Of a stretch of DNA of 64,000 nt, positions 1 through 7,595 are shown piece by piece (the first letter of the stretch is position 1; the number at the start of each line of letters is the position of its first letter). The stretch lies in the NCBI RefSeq assembly GCF_035581365.1, contig NZ_CP141590.1:2228001-2292000 (forward strand), read 5' to 3'. The notes under the pieces were generated by a model. That model searched no databases, was not told the origin of the DNA, and saw only the letters and a program-made list of their open reading frames with translations. The position numbers and the translations under genes were made by a program. This DNA comes from Tsuneonella sp. CC-YZS046 (GTDB lineage: Bacteria > Pseudomonadota > Alphaproteobacteria > Sphingomonadales > Sphingomonadaceae).

Positions 1-936
1 TTCACTCTGCTCCAGCCTGGCAAAGATACAGCCGAACGGCTCGTGCTGCGCATGGACCCCACCGATGGCGTGCTGGAAACCAGCCGTGAGCGGGAATTCG
101 AGCTGCTGGAAGCGATGCAGGGCATCGTTCCCGCGCCACAGCCCCGCTTTCTGGACAAGGAAGGCAAGTGGCTCGGCTCCCCGAGCATGATCACCACATT
201 CGTCGAGGGCACGACCAAGCCCACCGCGGGCGGAGCGGGCGTATCGGGGCTGGGAACCGGCTTCAATGTCGAATGGCGCCGCAGGCTGGCGCCGCAATTC
301 ATGCATCACCTGCGCGCGATCCATGAATTCGATTTCCGCGCCAATTCCCTGCCCCATTTCGAGATTCCGGATGCGGACCCCTATCAGGCCGCGCGTTTCC
401 GCGTGAACCTGTGGGCGTGGGTCTGGCGGGAATCGGCCTTCGCCCCCAATCCGGTGTTTGCGGTGGTCGAATCCTGGCTGCGCGCCAATATGCCGGAAAC
501 GCAGGAACTCGTTCTGGTCCACGGCGATTTCCGCACCGGCAATTACCTGTTCGACGAGGACAGCGGCGAGATCACCGCCATCCTCGACTGGGAACTCGCC
601 CATATCGGGGATTATCACGAGGATCTTGCCTGGTCCTTCGTGGAAATCTTCGGCGCGCGGAACGAGCAGGGCGAATATCTCTGTTCCAACCTGATGACCG
701 CGGACGAATTCATAGGAAGTTACGAAGACGCCACGGGCCGCAAGGTGGATCGCAAAATCCTGCGCTTCTACCGCATCCTGCTCGCATGGAGCGTGGTCGC
801 CATGGCCAGCAATGGCCTGACCGCAGCTTCGCGCCATCATAATCACCAGGACATCCTCCTCACCTGGCTTTCGATGGTGTCCCCGCCATTGCTCGACGAA
901 TTGACCCGCCTCCTGCTCGAGGAGAACGCAGAATGA
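1..936 (+). CDS. APH-fold phosphotransferase family protein, 5' truncated by window edge
   Basis: The reading frame is open from base 1, so the N-terminal third lies outside the window. The visible part carries the Brenner/APH kinase signatures: HGDFRTGN about 160 residues after the GTG at 43 (catalytic Asp and Asn) and ITAILDWEL (the Mg-binding DxE-like segment), then IGDYHEDLAW. These belong to the aminoglycoside-phosphotransferase/ACAD10-ACAD11 N-domain superfamily. In degradative bacteria such proteins usually phosphorylate small hydroxy-acids or acyl-CoA rather than antibiotics; the substrate here is unknown. It overlaps the next gene by 4 bases (ATGA), so the two are translationally coupled. 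It is paralogous to the kinases at 2007-3203 and 63068-64000. Confidence 0.88.
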   Translation, partial: FTLLQPGKDTAERLVLRMDPTDGVLETSREREFELLEAMQGIVPAPQPRFLDKEGKWLGSPSMITTFVEGTTKPTAGGAGVSGLGTGFNVEWRRRLAPQFMHHLRAIHEFDFRANSLPHFEIPDADPYQAARFRVNLWAWVWRESAFAPNPVFAVVESWLRANMPETQELVLVHGDFRTGNYLFDEDSGEITAILDWELAHIGDYHEDLAWSFVEIFGARNEQGEYLCSNLMTADEFIGSYEDATGRKVDRKILRFYRILLAWSVVAMASNGLTAASRHHNHQDILLTWLSMVSPPLLDELTRLLLEENAE

Positions 937-1436
937 TCCCGGGATTTGCCATCCGGCTCGACAGCATGAGCCGTGCCATCAGCAGCGTCATCATCCCGGC
1001 CATCGATCCGGAGAACCGCCTGGCCCAGGAACAGGCCGCGCTCCTGCTCGGCCAATTGGCGATGATGTCGGGGCAATGGGACAAGGTCGAGAGATATACC
1101 GAACTCTGCCACGCCGACCTCACCTCCACGGCCAAGGCGCTGAAGCCGGAAGGCGGCGCGGCGACGACGGCTGCCGGCGAAGAGCTTTCGAACCGGATCG
1201 CAGCCGCGCAAGCGCCGAGCGAAGAGAGCTTCCGCGAAGTCTCGGCGGCGCTGGAGGAGCTGGTTCAGGCTGTCGATGAGGATGGCGGCGATGCCTTCCG
1301 GCGCCATCTTCACAAGGAAGTGCTGGAATTCGGCAAGAGACAGGCGTTTCGCGACCGGGCCTGGTTCGTGGCTTGCGGGTTCGATGTGAACGCAGGCGAG
1401 CTGCCACGGATCGAGGACCTGATCCGAGCGGGCTAG
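933..1436 (+). CDS. DUF6285-like small helical protein, partner of APH-type kinase
   Basis: This 167-residue soluble, probably all-helical protein starts inside the stop codon of the kinase gene (ATGA overlap). Two features recur in all three copies in this window: an N-terminal stretch around IIPAIDPENRLAQEQ, and a C-terminal signature RAWFVACGFD followed by a Leu-Pro pair. I assign it to the DUF6285 type from memory of that family, which is typically encoded next to phosphotransferases; a profile search is needed. No catalytic motif is visible. Constant pairing with the kinase suggests an accessory or stabilising subunit (inference). It ends 53 bases from the stop of the convergent paralogue. 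Confidence 0.72.
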   Translation: MIPGFAIRLDSMSRAISSVIIPAIDPENRLAQEQAALLLGQLAMMSGQWDKVERYTELCHADLTSTAKALKPEGGAATTAAGEELSNRIAAAQAPSEESFREVSAALEELVQAVDEDGGDAFRRHLHKEVLEFGKRQAFRDRAWFVACGFDVNAGELPRIEDLIRAG

Positions 1437-1489
1437 AAAAAAGCAAGGTCCGGAGCGGGCAGCGATCCGTCCGCCCCGGGCCGGCTCGA

Positions 1490-2017
1490 TCAGCCCAACG
1501 CCGCCTCGCGCAGCGACGGCAGCTTGCCGGGTTCCGGATCGAAGCCGGTGGCGGCAACCCAAGCCCGTTCGCGAAGATTGCGCCGCTCGCTGTATTCGAT
1601 CACGGCCCGGCCCAGACTCGCCCAGAGTTCGTCCGGGGCATCGGCGAACAGATTGTCCACCGCATCCTGCAAGGCTTCCTTCATTTGCAGCCAAGTCGCC
1701 TTGAGGGCGGCGGCATCCGGCGGCACGACCGGCAGAGCCGCTTCGGCATCCGCGATGGAATCTTCGAGCCGCGTCGAAAGCGGGTCATCGGGGCCAAGCC
1801 GGGGCAGGACCTGGCGCGCCAGCGCCATATCCTCTCTCACATCGCGGATCATATAGGCCAGCTCCAGCGGGATCTGCTCGATCACCAGCGCGATGGATTT
1901 CCGGGCCAGCGCCAGTTGCTCCCGCGCCAGGGCGGCATCCTCGGGGATGACCGGCTCGATGACCTCGTTCAGCGCCTTGAGCACGGCCTTGAGGCGAAGT
2001 GTCGTATCAGGAACCAT
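1490..2017 (-). CDS. DUF6285-like small helical protein, second copy
   Basis: This 175-residue protein is paralogous to the product of 933-1436: it has VIEPVIPEDAALAREQ near the N terminus and RAWVAATGFDPEPGKLP near the C terminus. Its start overlaps the end of the kinase gene at 2007-3203 by 11 bases, so the kinase-then-partner order of the first unit is repeated. No signal peptide, membrane segment or catalytic motif is seen. The function is unknown; an accessory subunit for the coupled kinase is the most economical idea. The two units face each other tail to tail. Confidence 0.7.
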   Translation of the reverse strand: MVPDTTLRLKAVLKALNEVIEPVIPEDAALAREQLALARKSIALVIEQIPLELAYMIRDVREDMALARQVLPRLGPDDPLSTRLEDSIADAEAALPVVPPDAAALKATWLQMKEALQDAVDNLFADAPDELWASLGRAVIEYSERRNLRERAWVAATGFDPEPGKLPSLREAALG

Positions 2018-3203
2018 GGATCGCCTTTCTCAGCAGCGCGTTCAGCGAATAGACGCAGGTGGGGCCGAACCCGGCCAGCCAGGCCAGCAATATGTCCTGA
2101 TGGCTCTTGCCGCCCATCGCGCAGCGCACCGCGGTTCCGAGCACCATGATCGTCGATTTCCAGCAGTTCATGACCGCATAGTAATCGAGCTTCGCGGGAT
2201 CGACCGGCAAGCCGGTATGGTCTTGCCAGCGCTGCAGGAACTCCGATCGCTCGATCAGCCCGCAGACAAGGAAGCGCCCCTGATGGTCCAACCTGCCGTA
2301 ACCTTCCTGCAGGCTCCAGGCGAGATCCTCGTGATAATCCCCCAGATGAGCCAGCTCCCAATCGAGCACCGCCGTGATCTCGGTGCTCTCCGGATCGAAC
2401 AGGAAATTGCCCGCCCGGTAATCGTGATGGATGACGGAAACATGATCGATCGGCGGCGCATTGGCCCGAAGCCATTGGGCTGCGAAACGGATGATCGGCA
2501 TCGGCTCGAAGGAATCTTCCTCCCAGACCCGGTCATACCAGTTGATGGTTGCCTGCACGCCCGCGTTCGACCCGGCCTCGGGAACGTCGAAAGCGTCAAG
2601 CTCCGCATTCCGCCAATCGAACGTGTGAATCCTGGCAAACAGCTCCGTGAACTGGGCGCCCAGCGCCCGTTGCAATTCCGGGCCGTATTGCGCGCCCAGG
2701 CCAGTGACATTGCCGCTGCCGCCCGGCGGCTTGGTCACGCCGCTGACAAAGCGGCTGATGAGGGCGGGGCGGCCGAACCAGCTTCCATCGCTATCCACCC
2801 ACGGCACATCCGGCACGGGGACCACGCCCTGCATTGCCCGCATGAGTTGATATTCCCGCAAACGATGCGTCTCGACCACGGATTCGGGCGGTTCGCGCCG
2901 AAGGACATAGGCGACCGGCGCCTGCCCCGGCTCGGCCAGCTCGAACCGGAATTGCTCCTTCGAGGCGCCCCCGCCCAGCGGCGCGACACCGCCCACCCGG
3001 CTGCCCGGCGCAACTTCGGAAAAGAAGCGGACCAGCCGCTGCTCGATGTCGGAAATCGATGTCGGCGAATAGGCGGGTCCCGAACGGGCGCGCATCTTTC
3101 GGGTAAGCGCCTCGTCCATCGTGCGCTCCGTAGGGAAGCGCGCACGAACCGCTTCGATCCAATCCGAAGGCGGATTCTGCTTGTCTATCACTGGCGCCAC
3201 CAT
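2007..3203 (-). CDS. APH-fold phosphotransferase family protein, full length
   Basis: This complete 398-residue kinase of the APH/choline-kinase fold has a glycine-rich nucleotide loop near residues 75-85 (GGVAPLGGGASKEQF), a catalytic loop HHDYRAGN at 259-266 (HxDxxxxN) and the metal-binding DWELAHLGDYHEDLAW from about 281. The usual HGD is HHD here, a conservative departure that keeps Asp and Asn. The start at 3203 gives a normal family length. It follows an unrecognised 59-residue gene by 11 bases and overlaps its DUF6285-like partner. Kinases of this type (LvaA in levulinate catabolism, the ACAD10/11 N-domains) phosphorylate 4-hydroxyacyl-CoAs; that role here is inference. Confidence 0.85.
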   Translation of the reverse strand: MVAPVIDKQNPPSDWIEAVRARFPTERTMDEALTRKMRARSGPAYSPTSISDIEQRLVRFFSEVAPGSRVGGVAPLGGGASKEQFRFELAEPGQAPVAYVLRREPPESVVETHRLREYQLMRAMQGVVPVPDVPWVDSDGSWFGRPALISRFVSGVTKPPGGSGNVTGLGAQYGPELQRALGAQFTELFARIHTFDWRNAELDAFDVPEAGSNAGVQATINWYDRVWEEDSFEPMPIIRFAAQWLRANAPPIDHVSVIHHDYRAGNFLFDPESTEITAVLDWELAHLGDYHEDLAWSLQEGYGRLDHQGRFLVCGLIERSEFLQRWQDHTGLPVDPAKLDYYAVMNCWKSTIMVLGTAVRCAMGGKSHQDILLAWLAGFGPTCVYSLNALLRKAIHGS

Positions 3204-3214
3204 GTTGCCCGCAC

Positions 3215-3394
3215 TCAGCCCACGCGCGAATGGTTCAGCGGCATGCCTTTCATATAGGCGCCGTATCCGTCCGCACCTTCAGCGTTCCAGCCCCTCATGT
3301 CGGCAGAGGGAATGCAGAAGCCCAAGAAACCCGTCGCCCAGTTGCAAGGCGGCCAGGCCGGCGTATGGAACAGGATGTCGCTTTCCTCGATCAT
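3215..3394 (-). CDS. unrecognised 59-residue protein heading a kinase operon
   Basis: An ATG at 3394-3392 is preceded by GGAGAGGGTAGA, an excellent Shine-Dalgarno at ideal spacing, and the frame runs to TGA at 3215. The product starts MIEESDILFHTPAWPPCNWA and is rich in Trp, Gly, Cys and aromatics, with a soluble C terminus ending LNHSRVG. It sits 11 bases before the kinase at 2007-3203 in the same direction, so it is probably the first gene of that operon. There is no signal peptide or clear transmembrane helix; WATGFLGFCIP is the most hydrophobic stretch. I do not recognise the family. It is short enough to be missed by length filters. Confidence 0.6.
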   Translation of the reverse strand: MIEESDILFHTPAWPPCNWATGFLGFCIPSADMRGWNAEGADGYGAYMKGMPLNHSRVG

Positions 3395-3508
3395 TCTACC
3401 CTCTCCACAAGGACTTATGACGCGCAGCGCTTGCAGCGGCCGCAGCCGGATTCGATCCGAACGGTTTATAAGATCAACCTAAGCGGCCTTGCCTCCATGT
3501 CCAGCAGG

Positions 3509-3530
3509 ATTTTTTAGTGCGCTAAAAAAT
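3509..3530. promoter_or_regulatory. candidate TetR-type operator (perfect 9-bp inverted repeat)
   Basis: The arms ATTTTTTAG and CTAAAAAAT are perfectly complementary and separated by TGCG. The 22-bp element lies in the 197-base divergent region between the 59-residue gene (start 3394) and the TetR gene (start 3592 or 3616). It has neither a long GC stem nor a one-sided T tract, so it is unlikely to be a terminator. Its position fits an operator read by the adjacent TetR protein to control itself and the kinase operon. Confidence 0.55.
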
Positions 3531-3591
3531 TGTCCGGATTGCACCCCCAACATGCTTGCGCCATGTTCCATAAATCCGGCTGCTGGCAGCC

Positions 3592-4305
3592 ATGGAGCGG
3601 GGGAAAGCGAGAGCCATGCTGCGCGACGAACAGCGCAAGGAACGCCGCCAGCGTATCCTCGACGTCGCCGAGGCCCTCGTCCGCGAGACGAACGGCACAT
3701 CGTTCACCATGGTCCAGCTCGCCAAGCGCGCGCGGATGAGCGCACCCACCCCCTACAATCTGTTCGGCAGCAAGGGCGCCATCCTCTATTCATTGCTCAA
3801 CCGGGCGATGGACGACCTGCTTTCCTCCGGCGCGCAACTCGAAGGAAAGGCGCCTGCCGCACTCGGCCCGGTGCTGGCCATGGAAAACGCCGCCAATTAC
3901 TTCATCGGCGATCCCGAGCTTTTTCGCCCGCTCTACAAATATCAACTCGGCGAATATGCCAAGGAACAACGGCCGGCCTATATGACCCGGGCGCTCGATT
4001 ACTGGCGGCACTCCCTGTCTGGCCTGATCGACGCGGGATATTTCTCCGAAGGCTGCCGCCTTCCGGCAGAGGATATTGCGGTGGCCCTGCTTTCGCACAG
4101 CATCGGCTTGCTGGATCTGTGGGTCCAGCATGAATTCACCGATCGGGAATTCCGGGCGCGGATGATGCAGGGCGGCGCCTGCATTGTCTATCCCGCCGCC
4201 ACCAGCGAAGCGCGGCAGCAGCTGGACGATGTGCTGGAACGGCTGCGGCGCGACATCGAACCGGGATTTTCCTTCGCGGCCCAGCCCTTGCACCATTCCC
4301 GCTGA
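3592..4305 (+). CDS. TetR/AcrR family transcriptional regulator
   Basis: The 237-residue product has a classical N-terminal TetR helix-turn-helix: RQRILDVAEALVRE, then FTMVQLAKRARMSAPTPYNL and FGSKGAIL. The C-terminal part is variable and helical, probably a ligand pocket of unknown specificity. Start choice: ATG at 3592 adds eight residues; ATG at 3616 (MLRDEQRKERR) is closer to the usual TetR start and has a GAAAGCGAGAG tract upstream, so 3616 is equally likely. It is divergent from the kinase operon across the palindrome at 3509-3530, which makes repression of that operon plausible. Confidence 0.87.
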   Translation: MERGKARAMLRDEQRKERRQRILDVAEALVRETNGTSFTMVQLAKRARMSAPTPYNLFGSKGAILYSLLNRAMDDLLSSGAQLEGKAPAALGPVLAMENAANYFIGDPELFRPLYKYQLGEYAKEQRPAYMTRALDYWRHSLSGLIDAGYFSEGCRLPAEDIAVALLSHSIGLLDLWVQHEFTDREFRARMMQGGACIVYPAATSEARQQLDDVLERLRRDIEPGFSFAAQPLHHSR

Positions 4306-4370
4306 GGGCGGCAGGGAACCAGTCTCCGGCGGCTTGCGCTATCGGCAATTTTTCCCATAACGACACGATC

Positions 4371-5369
4371 ATGCCGGAAAGCGACCTCTCCCCTTCCCCG
4401 CGCAGCATTGCCCTGCTGCTTGTCGAAGGCTTCCCGATGCTGGCCTATGCTTCCATCGTGGAGCCCTTCCGCGCCGCCAATATTCTGGCGGGACGCACGC
4501 TGTATCGCTGGATGCACGTGGCTATTCCCGAAGTGCGAGATACGGACGCGCTCCAGCCGGCCCGTGCCTCGAACGGCGCCGCGATCCTCGCGGAGGCACG
4601 GATCGAGGATGCGGCCGCCTGCGACATGGCCTTCGTCATCGCGGGCGGCGATCCCGCCGCCTTCGCGGATCGCGCGACCTTCGCCGCGCTGCGCCGGCTC
4701 GCGGCGGCCCAGCTCCTGCTCGGCGGCGTGTCGGGCGGCCCGTTCCTGCTTGCGCGCGCAGGCCTGTTGAGCGGGCATCGCTGCACGGTCCATTGGGAAC
4801 ATGCGCCCGCGATGCGCGAGGCGTTTCCCGACCTGATGCTGGAGGAAGCGCTCTATGTCATCGACCGCCGGCGGATGACATGCGCGGGCGGGACGGCGGC
4901 GCTCGACATGGCGCTGGAGCTGATCGAGCGCGAACAGGGGCCAGCCCTGGCGATGAAGGTGGGCGAATGGTTCATCCGCACCGAGGCGCGCGAGGCGGGG
5001 CTGGCCCAAAGGCCCAGCCTGAAAGACCGCTTCCGCACCACCGACGAGCGGGTGCTGCGCGCGCTGGCGGCGATGGAGCGCGCGGTGGAAGTGCCGGTTT
5101 CCCGCGCTTCGCTGGCCGCGCTTTGCGGTGTGACGCTGCGCCAGCTCGAGCGCCTGTTCGCGAAACGGCTGGGCTCGACCATCGCCGACACCTATATGGC
5201 GATCCGCCTCGACCATGCCGCGCAGCTCCTCCGCGCGACATCGCTACCAGTGACGGAAATCGCGCTTTCCTGCGGCTTTTCGGGGAGCAGCCACTTCTCC
5301 CGCGCGTTCAAGCGGCGCTTCGGCAGCCCGCCCGGCAAGGCGCGGCTGAAGGCGCCTGAAACGCACTGA
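4371..5369 (+). CDS. GlxA-type AraC-family transcriptional regulator
   Basis: The 332-residue protein has two parts. Residues about 10-185 form a DJ-1/PfpI-like sensory domain with the GlxA-type start ALLLVEGFPMLAYASIVEPF and the segment GLLSGHRCTVHWEHA. The C-terminal ~100 residues form an AraC DNA-binding domain with two helix-turn-helices (LAALCGVTLRQLERLF and VTEIALSCGFSGSSHFSRAF). Members of this family control catabolism of amines such as glycine betaine or carnitine, but the inducer here cannot be read. It follows the TetR gene by 65 bases and converges on the TonB-dependent receptor gene. Confidence 0.87.
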   Translation: MPESDLSPSPRSIALLLVEGFPMLAYASIVEPFRAANILAGRTLYRWMHVAIPEVRDTDALQPARASNGAAILAEARIEDAAACDMAFVIAGGDPAAFADRATFAALRRLAAAQLLLGGVSGGPFLLARAGLLSGHRCTVHWEHAPAMREAFPDLMLEEALYVIDRRRMTCAGGTAALDMALELIEREQGPALAMKVGEWFIRTEAREAGLAQRPSLKDRFRTTDERVLRALAAMERAVEVPVSRASLAALCGVTLRQLERLFAKRLGSTIADTYMAIRLDHAAQLLRATSLPVTEIALSCGFSGSSHFSRAFKRRFGSPPGKARLKAPETH

Positions 5370-5394
5370 ACGGCACCGGGACGAGCCGGAACGC

Positions 5395-7467
5395 TCAGAA
5401 CCCGTAACGCAACCCCGCCCAGACGGTACGGGCCACGCCCAGGTCGATCGAGCCGCCCTGATTGCGGGTGATGACCTTTTCGTCGAACAGATTCTCGCCG
5501 CGCAGGACGAGGTTCAGGCGATCCCACAGCGGCACGCGGGCGAAGGCATCGAGCGTGGTCGCGGCCGGCAGCACGTCCGTTTCGAGATCGTCCTCGAACT
5601 GGCGGCCAATGTGCCTCAGGGTCAGCGAAAGCAGCCAGTTCTCGCGCGGCTGCCAGGCGAAGGTGCCGCTCGCCGCCCATTTCGGCGTCTGCGCCGGACG
5701 ATTGCCGTCCAGGGTATCGTCGATCCCGTTTTCGTGGACCTTGGCGTCGGTATAGGCGAGCGTTCCCGACAGGGAAATCGGGCCGCGCTCGACCGAGGCC
5801 GAGAGTTCGACGCCCTGTGCGCGGATCTCGTCGATATTCTGCCGCTGGCGAAGATTCTGCTCGATGGTGACATTGGCGATCGCGTGCTTCACCCGGTTGT
5901 CGAAGGCGGTCAACGCGAGGCTCACGCCGGGCGACGGCTGCAGCTCGATCCCCGCCTCGAAGCCGCGCAGCTTCTCCACGCCCAGCTCGGCATTGGCCTC
6001 GGTCCGCACGGGAAAGACCACGAACGGGCGATAAAGCTCGTTCAGGGTAGGCAGGCGTACGCCGCTGTAGGCGGCGCCCCGCAGGCGCAGCGTCTCGCTC
6101 AGATTCGCCAGCACCCCGCCCCGGAACGACGCGTCCCAGCCGGACTTGCCCACAAAGCGATTGTCGGTCAGCAACGCGCCGCTGCCGTTGCGCTGCTGGT
6201 AATAGCCGTCGCGGACGGTCCAGCGATCCGCCCGCGCCCCGGCGGTCAGGATGACGTCGCCCAGGGTCCAGTCATGCTCGATGAACAGGCCCAGATCGCC
6301 ATTGGTGCCACCCGCCCGGTTGTGCGTGGTGACCGCGCCGGTGGTGGCGTTGTAGCCGATTTCCTCCATCCGGCCTTTCGACCGGCGGTAATCCGCGCCC
6401 AGCCGCAGCACGTGGTTCTCGCCCACCGGCGGACGGATCTCGATCTTCCCGCCCAGCCCCCTGGACGGCGTGTCGTGCTGGTCCAGCGTGGGGCGGAACG
6501 TGCTGGAGCTGATTACGATGTTCGAGAAATCGCGCCATTGCGCATAGCCCAGCACGTCGAACTGCCAGTCTCCACGCCCGACGATGCGCAGGCTGGCGTC
6601 CTGCCCGGTGCTGGTGCTGTCGGCCCCCTTGAACCGCAAGGTCCGATGATCGTCGAACAGCAGGCCCCGCGCCTGCAGCTCCACATCGTCGGACAGCGGC
6701 TGCACCACGCGGGCGGAGGCCGACCAGCTATCGTATTTCGCCCTTGCCGTGGCCGGAACCCGCTGGTCCGCCGGGGTCGTATGGAAACCCTGGCCGCGAT
6801 CCCACCGCCCTTCGATGACCGCGAAGCCGGAGCCGATGCCGGGCGCCAGTTGCGCGCTCGCCTCCGTCTCGCCGCGATTGTTCACGAGCAGCCCGCCATT
6901 GAAGAGGCCGAGCGTCGCCGCATCGGCGCTTTCCATCTCGATCGTGCCCGCGATCGCGCCCGCGCCGAACGCCCCCGCGCCGCCGCCACGCGTGACCCGG
7001 ACCATGCTCAGGCGCTCCGGCACGATGGCGCTGAACGGAATATAGCCGAAGAACGGGTCCGCCATCGGCACCCCGTCGAGCAGCACCAGCGCCCTGCTGG
7101 TCGCGTTCCCGCCCAGCGCGCGCAAGGTCGCCCCTTGCGCCGAGGGGTTGGACGACCGGCTGTCGGAACGGCGGAACTGCTGGAAACCGGCGACGGACGA
7201 CAGGACGTCCTCGATGCGCCCGGAGCCGCTCGACAGGATCTTGTCCCGCTCCAGCACCTGCACATCATAGGCCGGAGTGGCGGGCGTTTCCGGCAGGCCC
7301 CGGCCGGTGACGACGATCTCGCGCGCATCGAACGATGCGTCTCGGGTTTCGGCCCCGGTTTCAGCGTGGGCCAGCACGGGCGCAGCCGATGCCAGAATCG
7401 CCACCGTTGCCAGAGAGGTCTTCGAATATCTCGCCCGTTTCATAGCGCCCGCAATCTTTCGAGTCAT
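5395..7467 (-). CDS. TonB-dependent outer-membrane receptor
   Basis: The 690-residue protein has a cleavable signal ending near VLAHAE, a TonB-box-like REIVVTGRG, a plug domain (IEDVLSSVAGFQQF, RALVLLDGVPMADPF, GGGAGAFGAGAIAGTIEM) and a 22-strand-type barrel ending in Gly-Leu-Arg-Tyr-Gly-Phe, the terminal Phe used for BAM recognition. It imports an unknown large substrate using TonB energy. There is no N-terminal STN domain, so it is not a signalling receptor. ATG at 7443 (MKRARYSKT) is an alternative start giving a more compact signal peptide. It is divergent from the monooxygenase at 7596. Confidence 0.9.
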   Translation of the reverse strand: MTRKIAGAMKRARYSKTSLATVAILASAAPVLAHAETGAETRDASFDAREIVVTGRGLPETPATPAYDVQVLERDKILSSGSGRIEDVLSSVAGFQQFRRSDSRSSNPSAQGATLRALGGNATSRALVLLDGVPMADPFFGYIPFSAIVPERLSMVRVTRGGGAGAFGAGAIAGTIEMESADAATLGLFNGGLLVNNRGETEASAQLAPGIGSGFAVIEGRWDRGQGFHTTPADQRVPATARAKYDSWSASARVVQPLSDDVELQARGLLFDDHRTLRFKGADSTSTGQDASLRIVGRGDWQFDVLGYAQWRDFSNIVISSSTFRPTLDQHDTPSRGLGGKIEIRPPVGENHVLRLGADYRRSKGRMEEIGYNATTGAVTTHNRAGGTNGDLGLFIEHDWTLGDVILTAGARADRWTVRDGYYQQRNGSGALLTDNRFVGKSGWDASFRGGVLANLSETLRLRGAAYSGVRLPTLNELYRPFVVFPVRTEANAELGVEKLRGFEAGIELQPSPGVSLALTAFDNRVKHAIANVTIEQNLRQRQNIDEIRAQGVELSASVERGPISLSGTLAYTDAKVHENGIDDTLDGNRPAQTPKWAASGTFAWQPRENWLLSLTLRHIGRQFEDDLETDVLPAATTLDAFARVPLWDRLNLVLRGENLFDEKVITRNQGGSIDLGVARTVWAGLRYGF

Positions 7468-7595
7468 TTTCGGGACCGCGCCTAGCGGTAGAGGGGATGG
7501 CCGTCACCCCCCTTGTCGCCACTTCTTCCTTCCACCCGTGGCAAAAGGCGTTAGGGTCAGGGCCTGTCGACGGCTTGGACGCAGAAAGGAAATCC

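Noticed and set aside
1-936. aminoglycoside resistance gene
   Set aside because: APH-fold motifs alone do not indicate antibiotic resistance; pairing with DUF6285-like genes and three paralogues fits a metabolic kinase.
7497-7595. 33-codon N-terminal extension of the monooxygenase
   Set aside because: No ribosome-binding site; GTG at 7596 has a strong one and places the FAD motif at the usual distance.
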